Below, piece by piece: positions 1-6,141 of a DNA stretch of 6,363 nt (position 1 is its first letter; each line of letters starts with the position of its first letter). Made by a program: the position numbers and the translations under genes. This stretch comes from Streptosporangiaceae bacterium (GTDB taxonomy: Bacteria > Actinomycetota > Actinomycetes > Streptosporangiales > Streptosporangiaceae). The stretch covers positions 1 to 6,363 of the forward strand of contig JASIJN010000362.1 of assembly GCA_030050125.1 (NCBI GenBank). The letters run 5' to 3'. Below the pieces are notes generated by a model, which saw only the letters and a program-made list of their open reading frames with translations, was not told where the DNA came from and did no database searches.

Positions 1-1
1 G

Positions 2-988
2 GGCGCCCGCGGCGCCACCGCGCTGGCCATGGAGCGGGTGCTGCACCTGCCGGCCGTCGGCCCGGCGCTGCTGGCGGGCCTGCACGCCCGGTCGGTCGCG
101 CTGCGCGAGCTGGACGGGCCGGGCGTGACGGTGGCCGGGAGCGATCGCGTCTGGGCCGACCGGTCGCTGACCACCGACCGCGGCTACCTGGATGACGTGG
201 CCACGGGCTACGGGGCGGCCCTGTGGCGGGTTCCCCTCCTGAACGATCCCGGCCGGGCGGTACAGCAGATCAACGCCTCGATCGACGCGGCCACCCGCGG
301 CCACATCCCGGACTTGCTGACGCCCGCCGAGGTGAACCGCGCTGGCTGGGTGCTGACCGACGCGCTGTACCTGCACGCGGCCTGGGCCTCGCCGTTCCAG
401 GCCACCCAGACCATGCCCGGGCCGTTCACCACCGCGGCCGGCCGGAGGGTCAGCGCCCAGTTCTTGCACGGCAGCGGCTTCCGGGTGACCGATTCGGGCG
501 GCTGGACGGCGGTGTCGCTCCCGTACCGCGGCGGGAAGCTGTCGATGATCGCGCTGCTGCCCGACTCCGGGTCCGGCGGCTGCCCGGCGCTGCCGCCCGC
601 CACCCTGGCCCGCGTCGAGACGGCGCTGGCCGGCCGGGGCGGCGACCGGACCGCGATCTCGCTGCCCAAGGTCAGGCTGAGCTCCTCGGCCAGCCTGCGG
701 GACCTGCTGACCGGCCTGGGCATGGGGATCGCCTTCGGCGGCAGCGCCGACTTCAGCGGGCTGTCCAGCCAGGCCTGCTGCATCGGCGCGGTGGTGCACG
801 CGGCCACCCTGGCCGTGGCCGAGAACGGCACCGTGGCCAGCGCGGCGACCGGGGTCAGCGTCCTGCCGGGCGCCGCGCCGGTACAGCCGGCCGGGGTGGT
901 GTTCGACCGGCCCTACCTGATGCTCGTGACCGATGCCGGCACCGGCGAGCCGCTGCTGCTGGCCCGGGTGGCCGATCCCGCCGCGTGA
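2..988 (+). CDS. Serpin-family serine protease inhibitor, 5' partial
   Basis: This is a serpin: a suicide inhibitor that traps a serine (or cysteine) protease after cleavage of its reactive-centre loop. The frame is open to the left edge and begins GARGATALAM, the conserved helix-D region. The ATG at 29 is therefore internal, and roughly the first 50-80 residues (plus any signal peptide) lie outside the window. Landmarks in order are: QINASIDAATRGHIPDLL (268-321, matching the NxWVxxxTxGkI block), LTDALYLHAAWASPF (352-396), the strand SLPYRGGKLSMIALLPD (515-565), the hinge ENGTVASAAT (821-850), and the C-terminal signature FDRPYLMLVTDAGTGEPLLL (902-961). The hinge has Gly at P15, Thr at P14 and small residues from P12 to P9, the pattern of inhibitory rather than storage serpins. 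Counting 17 residues from the hinge Glu puts the scissile bond in SVLPGAA (857-877), with small or Leu side chains near P1. The stop is TGA at 986-988. Family assignment is firm; target protease and location are unknown. Confidence 0.93.
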   Translation, partial: GARGATALAMERVLHLPAVGPALLAGLHARSVALRELDGPGVTVAGSDRVWADRSLTTDRGYLDDVATGYGAALWRVPLLNDPGRAVQQINASIDAATRGHIPDLLTPAEVNRAGWVLTDALYLHAAWASPFQATQTMPGPFTTAAGRRVSAQFLHGSGFRVTDSGGWTAVSLPYRGGKLSMIALLPDSGSGGCPALPPATLARVETALAGRGGDRTAISLPKVRLSSSASLRDLLTGLGMGIAFGGSADFSGLSSQACCIGAVVHAATLAVAENGTVASAATGVSVLPGAAPVQPAGVVFDRPYLMLVTDAGTGEPLLLARVADPAA

Positions 989-1027
989 CAGACTGGGGGC
1001 TCGTTCAGGACTCCCGCTGGAGGCCCC

Positions 1028-2056
1028 ATGCTGCCCTGGTCCGCCGAGCTGGCCGGCCAGCTCGAACAACGCGTGATCGCCAGTGAGCTGCTGCGGGGCA
1101 ACCCGCTGGGGGACCCGCACGAGCGGCCGCTATGGGTGTACCTGCCGCCCGGGTACGACGACGACCCGGACCGCCGCTATCCCGTGGTCTTCGTGATCCA
1201 GGGCTATGGCGGGTACCTCACGACGTGGCGGAACCGCAGCCCGTTCCGGCAGCCGTTCCCCGAGACGGCCGACGCGGTATTCGCCCGCGGGGAGGCGCCG
1301 GCCGCCCTGGTGGTCTACGTGGACGCCTGGACGTCCTATGGCGGCAGCCAGTTCGTCGACTCGCCCGGCACCGGGCGCTACCACTCCTACCTGTGCGACG
1401 AGATCGTGCCCTGGGTGGACGGGCGGTACCGGACCCTGGCCGGGCCCGGGCACCGGGCGATCATGGGCAAGTCCAGCGGCGGGTTCGGCGCGATGATCAC
1501 CCCGATGCTGCGGCCCGACCTGTTCGGCGCGCTGGCCACGCACGCGGGCGACGCGCTTTACGAGCACTCCTACATGGGCGCGTTCGCCAGGGCGGCCCGG
1601 CTGCTGCGGGACTACGACGGCGACATCTGGCGGTGGTGGGACGAGTTCAGGTCGCGGGTCGCCTTCACCAAGGAGGCCGACAGGGTCCTGCTCGAGGTGC
1701 TCGGGGTGGCCGCCTGCTTCTCGGCGCACGAGGACGGATCCGTGGAGCTGCCGTTCGATCCGCGCACCGGCGCGGTGCGCGAGGACGTGTGGGAGCGCTG
1801 GCTGGACTGGGACCCGGTGCGGATGGTGCCGAGGTACGCGGGGGCGCTCCGGTCGCTGCGGGCGATCTGGATCGACGCGGGCACGAGGGACGAGCACTTC
1901 CTCGACCTGGGCGCGGAGGCGTTCCGTCAGGCGCTGCACGAGATCGGCGTCGTCGACGACGTGGTCAGGTTCGAGCTGTTCGACGCCGGGCACGGCGGCA
2001 TCGACTACCGCTATCCGCTCTCGCTGGCCTGGCTATGCCACCGGATATCGGCCTGA
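1028..2056 (+). CDS. Alpha/beta-hydrolase, putative esterase family (FrmB/esterase D-like)
   Basis: This 342-residue protein is a probable carboxylesterase or acyl hydrolase of the putative-esterase family (PF00756-type, as in FrmB, Fes and antigen 85). The N-terminal strand region LWVYLPPGYDDDPDRRYPVV and the oxyanion segment QGYGG are typical. The nucleophile elbow MGKSSGGFGA gives a GxSxG motif with catalytic Ser149 (codon 1472-1474). The likely acid is Asp288 in GTRDEHFL, and the base is His322 in DAGHGGIDYRY. Ser-to-Asp spacing is about 60 residues longer than in human esterase D (149/226/260, from memory), whereas Asp-to-His spacing is the same (34). The extra Trp-rich segment (about residues 196-275) may form a lid. 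No signal peptide is visible, so the enzyme is probably cytoplasmic. The ATG is chosen because GGAGG lies 4 nt upstream (1019-1023). It starts 39 bp after the serpin, so read-through from the serpin is possible. CAGACT (989-994) is a weak candidate -10 with no good -35. Substrate is unknown. Confidence 0.9.
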   Translation: MLPWSAELAGQLEQRVIASELLRGNPLGDPHERPLWVYLPPGYDDDPDRRYPVVFVIQGYGGYLTTWRNRSPFRQPFPETADAVFARGEAPAALVVYVDAWTSYGGSQFVDSPGTGRYHSYLCDEIVPWVDGRYRTLAGPGHRAIMGKSSGGFGAMITPMLRPDLFGALATHAGDALYEHSYMGAFARAARLLRDYDGDIWRWWDEFRSRVAFTKEADRVLLEVLGVAACFSAHEDGSVELPFDPRTGAVREDVWERWLDWDPVRMVPRYAGALRSLRAIWIDAGTRDEHFLDLGAEAFRQALHEIGVVDDVVRFELFDAGHGGIDYRYPLSLAWLCHRISA

Positions 2057-2087
2057 AGCCTTTCTCTCGACGGGCTTGAACGATTCC

Positions 2088-2134
2088 CGCGGAGCGTACG
2101 TGGTGGTGGTGTACGCGGAGCGGGTAACCGTTAC
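2088..2134 (+). promoter_or_regulatory. Repeat-rich leader of the lipoprotein gene (candidate operator region)
   Basis: Three kinds of repeat are packed into 47 bp just upstream of the lipoprotein gene. CGCGGAGCG occurs as a direct repeat at 2088-2096 and 2114-2122 (26-bp period). GCGTAC (2094-2099) and GTACGC (2111-2116) form a perfect inverted repeat around an 11-nt GTG-repeat spacer. GTAACCGTTAC (2124-2134) is an 11-nt inverted repeat with a single central base. Such arrangements are typical of dimeric regulator sites, but no known operator consensus is recognised, and no confident -35/-10 pair could be placed. The repeats are seen; regulatory use is inferred. Confidence 0.35.
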
Positions 2135-2138
2135 GAAT

Positions 2139-2146
2139 GGAGAGGA
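2139..2146 (+). promoter_or_regulatory. Ribosome-binding site that fixes the lipoprotein start
   Basis: GGAGAGGA lies 4 nt before the ATG at 2151. It selects this start over the upstream in-frame TTG at 2076, which has no comparable Shine-Dalgarno sequence and would bury the lipoprotein signal peptide 25 residues inside the product. Confidence 0.75.
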
Positions 2147-2150
2147 TACG

Positions 2151-2744
2151 ATGCGTAATCGATGGTTGGCGGCTTCCGTTCTTGCCGCTGCCGCCGTCGT
2201 TGGGCTTGCGGCGTGTGGCAGCGCCAGTTCCAGCACGCCGAGCAGTTCCAGCACGTCCAAGCCGCCGGCTGCCTCCAGCACCAGCGGTACCGGCAGCACC
2301 ACCAGCAGCACTTCCGCCTCGGCCGCCGGGCTCAAGCTCACGACGATCAGCGGCCACAAGGTGCTGACCGACTCCCAGGGGTTCGTCATCTACTGGTTCG
2401 CGAACGACACCCCGACCACGTCGAACTGCAACGGCAGCTGCGCCAGCTACTGGCCGCCGCTGACCGGCACCCCGAGCCCGGCCCCGGGCGTCACGCTGAG
2501 CGGCACGCTGGGCACGATCAAGCGGGCCGACGGCGTGATCCAGGCCACGTACGACGGCCATCCGCTCTACCTGTTCAAGAGCGACACCAGCGCGGGCACG
2601 GACAGCGGCAACGACCTGAACGCCTCCGGCGGGCTGTGGTGGGCGATGACCGCCTCCGGGGCGAAGATCAAGGCCAAGTCGTCCTCGTCCGGTTCCGGCA
2701 GCAGCGGGAGCAGCGGCAGCGGCGGCGGCGCTTACGGCTACTGA
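2151..2744 (+). CDS. Secreted lipoprotein with two Yx(FWY)xxD repeats (COG4315 / PF03640-like)
   Basis: This is a 197-residue predicted lipoprotein anchored on the outer face of the cytoplasmic membrane. Residues 1-21 form a signal peptide (MRNRW, then a hydrophobic Ala/Val/Leu core), with lipobox LAAC and lipidated Cys22. A Ser/Thr/Ala-rich linker follows (23-59), probably a flexible, possibly glycosylated spacer. The folded part (about 60-175) holds two copies of the 'secreted repeat of unknown function'. Repeat 1 has Y81-W-F-A-N-D86, then C93-N-G-S-C97 and YWPP. Repeat 2 has TYDGHPLYLFKSD (His137, Tyr140, Asp145) and the Trp163-Trp164 pair. Both match the Yx(FWY)xxD pattern that defines COG4315. 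The tail (177-197) is almost pure Ser/Gly and ends in AYGY. No enzymatic activity is known to me for this family. The gene has its own leader and is followed by a terminator, so it is probably monocistronic. The first 20 or so codons are noticeably less GC-rich than the rest. Confidence 0.92.
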   Translation: MRNRWLAASVLAAAAVVGLAACGSASSSTPSSSSTSKPPAASSTSGTGSTTSSTSASAAGLKLTTISGHKVLTDSQGFVIYWFANDTPTTSNCNGSCASYWPPLTGTPSPAPGVTLSGTLGTIKRADGVIQATYDGHPLYLFKSDTSAGTDSGNDLNASGGLWWAMTASGAKIKAKSSSSGSGSSGSSGSGGGAYGY

Positions 2745-2763
2745 TCGTCCGCGCCGCGTCATC

Positions 2764-2802
2764 GTGGCGGCGCCTCCCCTCGCCGGACGGGGGCGCCGCC
2801 AC
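2764..2802 (+). terminator. GC-rich hairpin terminator after the lipoprotein gene
   Basis: GTGGCGGCGCC (2764-2774) is perfectly complementary to GGCGCCGCCAC (2792-2802). The stem can extend by a T-G wobble and two C-G pairs, leaving an 11-nt loop at 2778-2788. It sits 19 nt after the lipoprotein stop. There is no T-run, which is usual for terminators in high-GC actinobacteria. Confidence 0.65.
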
Positions 2803-2803
2803 T

Positions 2804-2823
2804 GCCGCGGACCAGGCCGCGGC
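2804..2823 (+). repeat. Second hairpin between lipoprotein and exporter genes
   Basis: GCCGCGG (2804-2810) pairs with CCGCGGC (2817-2823) around the loop ACCAGG, directly after the main terminator hairpin. An alternative pairing of GGACC (2809-2813) with GGTCC (2824-2828) is mutually exclusive with it. It may reinforce termination or be part of the exporter's 5' leader; the sequence does not decide. Confidence 0.35.
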
Positions 2824-2858
2824 GGTCCCGCCCCGGGAGAACATGCCCGATAGCGGGT

Positions 2859-2863
2859 AGGAA
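2859..2863 (+). promoter_or_regulatory. Ribosome-binding site of the exporter, overlapped by a five-codon ORF stop
   Basis: AGGAA lies 6 nt before the ATG at 2870 and supports that start. A tiny ORF, ATG at 2843 encoding MPDSG with its TAG stop at 2858-2860, ends on this site. GGGAGA (2835-2840) precedes the tiny ORF but is only 2 nt from its ATG, so its translation is doubtful. Confidence 0.55.
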
Positions 2864-2869
2864 CCGCCC

Positions 2870-4876
2870 ATGCAGGACACCCCCCAGGCCGGGCCGGCCG
2901 TTGCCCCCCGCGGCGGCCTGGTCCTCATCTACGCGGCGCTCATGCTGGCGATCCTGCTCGCGGCGCTGGACCAGACCATCGTGGCCACGGCGCTGCCCAC
3001 GATCGTCGGCGACCTCGGCGGGCTCAGCCACCTGTCGTGGGTGGTCACCGCCTACCTGCTGGCCACCACCGTCTCCGCGCCGCTGTGGGGAAAGCTCGGC
3101 GACCAGTACGGCCGCAAGCGGCTGTTCCAGGCCGCGATCGTGATCTTCCTGATCGGGTCGGCGCTGTGCGGGCTGTCGCGCAGCATGTTCGAGCTGATCA
3201 GCTTCCGTGCCCTGCAGGGCCTGGGCGGCGGGGGACTGATCGTGCTGGCCCAGGCCATCGTCGGCGACGTGGTATCGCCCCGCCAGCGCGGCAAGTACCA
3301 GGGCGCGTTCGGCGCGGTGTTCGGCGTGGCCAGCGTGGCCGGGCCGCTGCTCGGCGGGTTCTTCGTGGACAACCTGGGCTGGCGCTGGGTGTTCTACATC
3401 AACCTGCCGATCGGGATCCTCGCGCTGGCCACGATCGCGATCGCGCTGCCCGGCACCGGGGCGCACCAGGCGCACAAGATCGACTACGCCGGGACCGCGC
3501 TGCTGGCGGCCTCGGCGACCAGCGTGGTGCTGCTGACCTCCTGGGGCGGCACCACCTACCCGTGGCTGTCCCCTGAGGTGTTCGGGCTCGGCGCCGCGGC
3601 GGTGATCCTGGCCGTGGGCTGGTGGCTGTCGGCCGGACGGGCCGCGGAGCCGGTGCTGCCGCGGCGGCTGTTCCGCAACCCGGTGTTCTCGGTCAGCGCG
3701 GGCATCAGCTTCGGCGCGGGATTCGCGCTGTTCGGCGCGACCGCGTTCCTGCCGCTGTACCTGCAGGTCGTGCGCGGGGTGACGCCGACGATCTCCGGCG
3801 TGTACCTGCTGCCGATGGTGCTGGGCCTGCTGCTCACCTCGGTGGCCAGCGGGCAGCTCATCTCCCGGTACGGCCGGTACAAGGTGTATCCGATCGTGGG
3901 GACCGCGGCGATGACGCTGGCCCTGTACCTGCTGTCCACGCTGACCGAGACGACCACGTCCGTGGTCATGGACGTCTACTTCGCCGTGCTCGGGTTCGGG
4001 CTCGGCCTGATCCTGCAGGTGCTGGTCATCGCCGTGCAGAACTCGGCGGATTACGCGGATCTCGGCACCGCCACGTCCAGCGTCACGTTCTTCCGCACGA
4101 TCGGCGGGTCGTTCGGCGTGGCCATCTTCGGGTCGATCTTCTCCAGCCGCCTGGTCGCCAACCTGGTCTCGGCGCTGCACGGGGCGGCGCTGCCGCCGGG
4201 CTTCAGCCCGGCCGCGGCCCAGGCCAACCCGGCCGCGCTGAAGCGGCTGCCCGCGCCGCTGCGCGCCCACATCCTGCACGCGTACGTGCTGTCGTTCCAC
4301 ACGGTGTTCCTGGCCGCCGTGCCGGTGGCGGCGGCCACGTTCGTGCTCACCTGGTTCCTGCGGGAGGTGCCGCTGCGGGCCACCTCGGGCGCCTCCGATA
4401 TCGGCGAGGGGCTGGGCGCGGGGTCGGCCCACCGCTCGTCGGTGGACGAGATCGAGCGCGCCCTGCTCCGGCTGGCCGACGGCGACCTGAGGAAGCAGGG
4501 CTACACGCGCCTGGCCGAGCTCAGCGGGCTCGGCCTGCCGGCGGGCAGCTGCTGGGTGCTGGCCCGGCTGGCCAAGAACGGCCCGGTGGCCGGGACCGAC
4601 CTGGCCCGCCAGGCGGGGGTCACCGTGGACCACGGCCGGCCGTACGTGGACAAGCTCGTCCTCGAGGGTTACGTGCGCCGCGACGACGGCATGCTGAAGC
4701 TGACCACCTCGGGTGACGTGGCGGCGGAGCGCCTGTTCGCCGCGGGCCGGGACGGCCTGGAGCGGCTGCTGTCCGACTGGTCGCCGGAGCGCTACGACGA
4801 CCTGGCCCAGATGCTCGACAGGATGTGCCGCGCGCTGCTCGGCGAGCCCGCCGACGAGCGCCTCATCGCCAAGTGA
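2870..4876 (+). CDS. DHA2-type (14-TM) MFS multidrug exporter with C-terminal MarR-like winged-helix domain
   Basis: This 668-residue inner-membrane protein is probably a proton-coupled drug exporter (EmrB/QacA-type DHA2 family). Fourteen hydrophobic segments can be counted, from about residue 16 to 497. Family motifs are clear: LDQTIVATALP with Asp34 in TM1, motif A GKLGDQYGRKR (74-84), RALQGLGGG starting at Arg113, and the antiporter motif C VAGPLLGGFF with GP at 158-159. After TM14 (ending FLREVPLR) there is a short Gly/Ser linker, then about 144 residues (525-668) that read as a MarR-like winged helix. Its parts are a leading helix, ELSGLGLPAGSCWVLARL, the helix-turn-helix VAGTDLARQAGVTVDHGRPY (573-592) plus DKLVLEGYV, a short wing RRDDGMLKLTTSG (603-615), and two terminal helices. 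The usual MarR wing motif DxR is absent and Pro591 lies in the recognition-helix region, so DNA binding is uncertain. The frame is uninterrupted, so the fusion is not a read-through artefact. Typical DHA2 pumps are about 470-550 residues. Drug specificity cannot be read from sequence. Confidence 0.92.
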   Translation: MQDTPQAGPAVAPRGGLVLIYAALMLAILLAALDQTIVATALPTIVGDLGGLSHLSWVVTAYLLATTVSAPLWGKLGDQYGRKRLFQAAIVIFLIGSALCGLSRSMFELISFRALQGLGGGGLIVLAQAIVGDVVSPRQRGKYQGAFGAVFGVASVAGPLLGGFFVDNLGWRWVFYINLPIGILALATIAIALPGTGAHQAHKIDYAGTALLAASATSVVLLTSWGGTTYPWLSPEVFGLGAAAVILAVGWWLSAGRAAEPVLPRRLFRNPVFSVSAGISFGAGFALFGATAFLPLYLQVVRGVTPTISGVYLLPMVLGLLLTSVASGQLISRYGRYKVYPIVGTAAMTLALYLLSTLTETTTSVVMDVYFAVLGFGLGLILQVLVIAVQNSADYADLGTATSSVTFFRTIGGSFGVAIFGSIFSSRLVANLVSALHGAALPPGFSPAAAQANPAALKRLPAPLRAHILHAYVLSFHTVFLAAVPVAAATFVLTWFLREVPLRATSGASDIGEGLGAGSAHRSSVDEIERALLRLADGDLRKQGYTRLAELSGLGLPAGSCWVLARLAKNGPVAGTDLARQAGVTVDHGRPYVDKLVLEGYVRRDDGMLKLTTSGDVAAERLFAAGRDGLERLLSDWSPERYDDLAQMLDRMCRALLGEPADERLIAK

Positions 4877-4901
4877 CCCGGGCGGCCGGGTCGGGCACAC
4901 T
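4873..4901 (+). promoter_or_regulatory. Candidate leaderless promoter for the flavoenzyme gene
   Basis: GTGACC (4873-4878, resembling the -35 TTGACA) overlaps the exporter's TGA stop. After a 17-nt spacer comes CACACT (4896-4901, resembling the TAnnnT -10). The ATG follows after only 6 nt, where the transcript would be expected to start. There is no Shine-Dalgarno sequence before this ATG, which fits a leaderless mRNA, common in actinobacteria. Motifs and spacing are seen; promoter activity is inferred. Confidence 0.5.
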
Positions 4902-4907
4902 GGCCCC

Positions 4908-6134
4908 ATGAAGGCCGACGTGATCGTGATAGGGGCCGGGGCGCTCGGGCTCAGCACCGCGCTGCACTGCGCGCGGCTCGGGCACTCGGTGGTGCTGGCC
5001 GAGCGGGATGCCGCGGGGTCGCAGGCCTCCGGCCGGGCCGCCGGGCTGTTCAAGTGCGTGCAGGCCGACGAGGTGCGCACCCGCCTGGCCCGGCGGAGCA
5101 TCGACCTGGCGGTGAGCTTCGGCGACTGGGCCGGGGCCGACCTGCCCGTGGCGCGCAGCGGCAGCTTCCTGGTCGCCCGCACCGCCCGGCATCGGGCGTT
5201 CCTCGAGACCGAGGCGGCCCAGTCACGGGCCTGGGGCGCGGACGTGCGCGAGGCCGGGCCGGCCGACCTGGCCCGCCGGGTCTCGTATTACCGCGGCGCC
5301 GGGCCGCAGTTCGCGCTCTGGTGTCCCGAGGACGTCTTCATCGAGGAGCCGATGAGCCTGGTGCGGTCGTACCTGGCCGCCTGTGCCCGGCACGGGGTCG
5401 AGGTGCTCGAGCACGAGGAGGCGCTCAGCATCCCGGTCTCCGCCGGGCGGGTGACCGGGGTGGAGACGTCGGCCAGGTCGATCGCCGCCGCCGTGGCCGT
5501 GGTGGACGCCGGGGGCGCCTGGGTGCGGCAGGTGGCCGCCCTCGCCAGGGCAGCGGCCGGCGTCGCCGTCGCGCCGGTCCGTCATCAGCTGCTGATCACC
5601 GAGCCGTCGGCGCAGGTGGACCCGGCCGAGCCGATCACCCGGGTGGTCGACGCCGCCGTCTACCTGCGCCCGGCCCGGGGCGGCCTGATGTTCGGCGGAT
5701 TCGAGCCCGACCCGCTCCCCGTCGACCCCCGGGACCGGCCGCCCTGGTTCCGCACCGCCGACCTGCCCCTGGACCTCGGCGTGCTGCGGCGGCTGGCCGG
5801 ACAGGTGGCCGACGAGGCGCCACTGGCCGCGCGGTCCCCGGTCGCCGAGCACCGCGGCGGGCTGTTCACGATGAGCCCGGACGGCCGGTTCGTGGTCGGA
5901 CCGGTCCCGGACGCGCCGGGCCTGTGGGTGGCCAGCGGCTGCAACGGATCGGGGTTCTCCTCCTCGCTCGCCATCGGCGAGGCCCTGGCCGGCTGGATCG
6001 ACGGGAAGGAGCCGCCCGGCCTGGCGGCGCTGGCGCCCGCCAGGTTCCCCGCGATCACCGACGAGCTGCTGGTCGAGAAGGGCAGCTGGCAGTACGCGCA
6101 CTACTACGACCCCGTAGGCGCTGACCGGCGCTGA
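4908..6134 (+). CDS. DAO-superfamily FAD-dependent oxidoreductase (sarcosine/glycine oxidase-like)
   Basis: This 408-residue flavoenzyme probably oxidises the C-N bond of an amino acid or secondary amine. The N-terminus is a Rossmann FAD-binding fold: VIVIGAGALGLS with GxGxxG at residues 9-14, and Glu32 ending the second strand for the adenosine ribose. QASGRAAGL follows, the usual (S)xxSGRxAG block. The C-terminal FAD motif is GLFTMSPDGRFVVGPVPD (318-335), then WVASGCNGSGFSSSLAIGEAL. Compared with monomeric sarcosine oxidase (from memory), the covalent-flavin Cys of CMYT aligns with Gly318. The GHGFK segment becomes GSGFS, so the His and the oxygen-activating Lys are Ser348 and Ser351. Non-covalent FAD and possibly dehydrogenase rather than oxidase chemistry are inferred. 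The protein ends with WQYAHYYDP. It is cytoplasmic, with no signal peptide. An open frame extends upstream to 4713, but that part overlaps the exporter and is not protein-like; ATG 4908 directly precedes the FAD motif. Substrate is unknown. Confidence 0.9.
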   Translation: MKADVIVIGAGALGLSTALHCARLGHSVVLAERDAAGSQASGRAAGLFKCVQADEVRTRLARRSIDLAVSFGDWAGADLPVARSGSFLVARTARHRAFLETEAAQSRAWGADVREAGPADLARRVSYYRGAGPQFALWCPEDVFIEEPMSLVRSYLAACARHGVEVLEHEEALSIPVSAGRVTGVETSARSIAAAVAVVDAGGAWVRQVAALARAAAGVAVAPVRHQLLITEPSAQVDPAEPITRVVDAAVYLRPARGGLMFGGFEPDPLPVDPRDRPPWFRTADLPLDLGVLRRLAGQVADEAPLAARSPVAEHRGGLFTMSPDGRFVVGPVPDAPGLWVASGCNGSGFSSSLAIGEALAGWIDGKEPPGLAALAPARFPAITDELLVEKGSWQYAHYYDPVGADRR

Positions 6135-6141
6135 CGCTCAC

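Noticed and set aside
223..1086. 287-residue open frame overlapping the serpin
   Set aside because: It is an Arg-rich out-of-frame translation; the serpin signatures are in the other frame.
2056..2077. AAGCC/GGCTT hairpin just after the esterase stop as a terminator
   Set aside because: Only a 5-bp stem with an 11-12-nt loop and no T-run; too weak to call.
2076..2150. TTG start that would extend the lipoprotein by 25 residues
   Set aside because: It would place a polar stretch ahead of the lipoprotein signal peptide and lacks a ribosome-binding site. ATG 2151 has GGAGAGGA in position.
4713..4907. N-terminal extension of the flavoenzyme overlapping the exporter
   Set aside because: The extension is Arg/Ser/Cys-rich and out of frame with the winged-helix coding sequence. 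The FAD motif starts immediately after ATG 4908.
2759..5182. 807-residue open frame on the minus strand opposite the exporter
   Set aside because: It is a shadow frame of GC-rich coding sequence. Its translation is Arg/Gln/Pro/His-rich low complexity with no fold, while the plus strand carries a well-conserved transporter with all family motifs.
5054..6124. 356-residue open frame on the plus strand overlapping the flavoenzyme
   Set aside because: Its composition is Arg/Gly/Pro-rich with no recognisable motif. The overlapping frame contains the full FAD-binding fold.
4873..6134. Exporter and flavoenzyme as parts of one dedicated detoxification or biosynthetic system
   Set aside because: Adjacency is the only link. 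A separate promoter is likely, and neither substrate is known, so a functional pairing is not supported.
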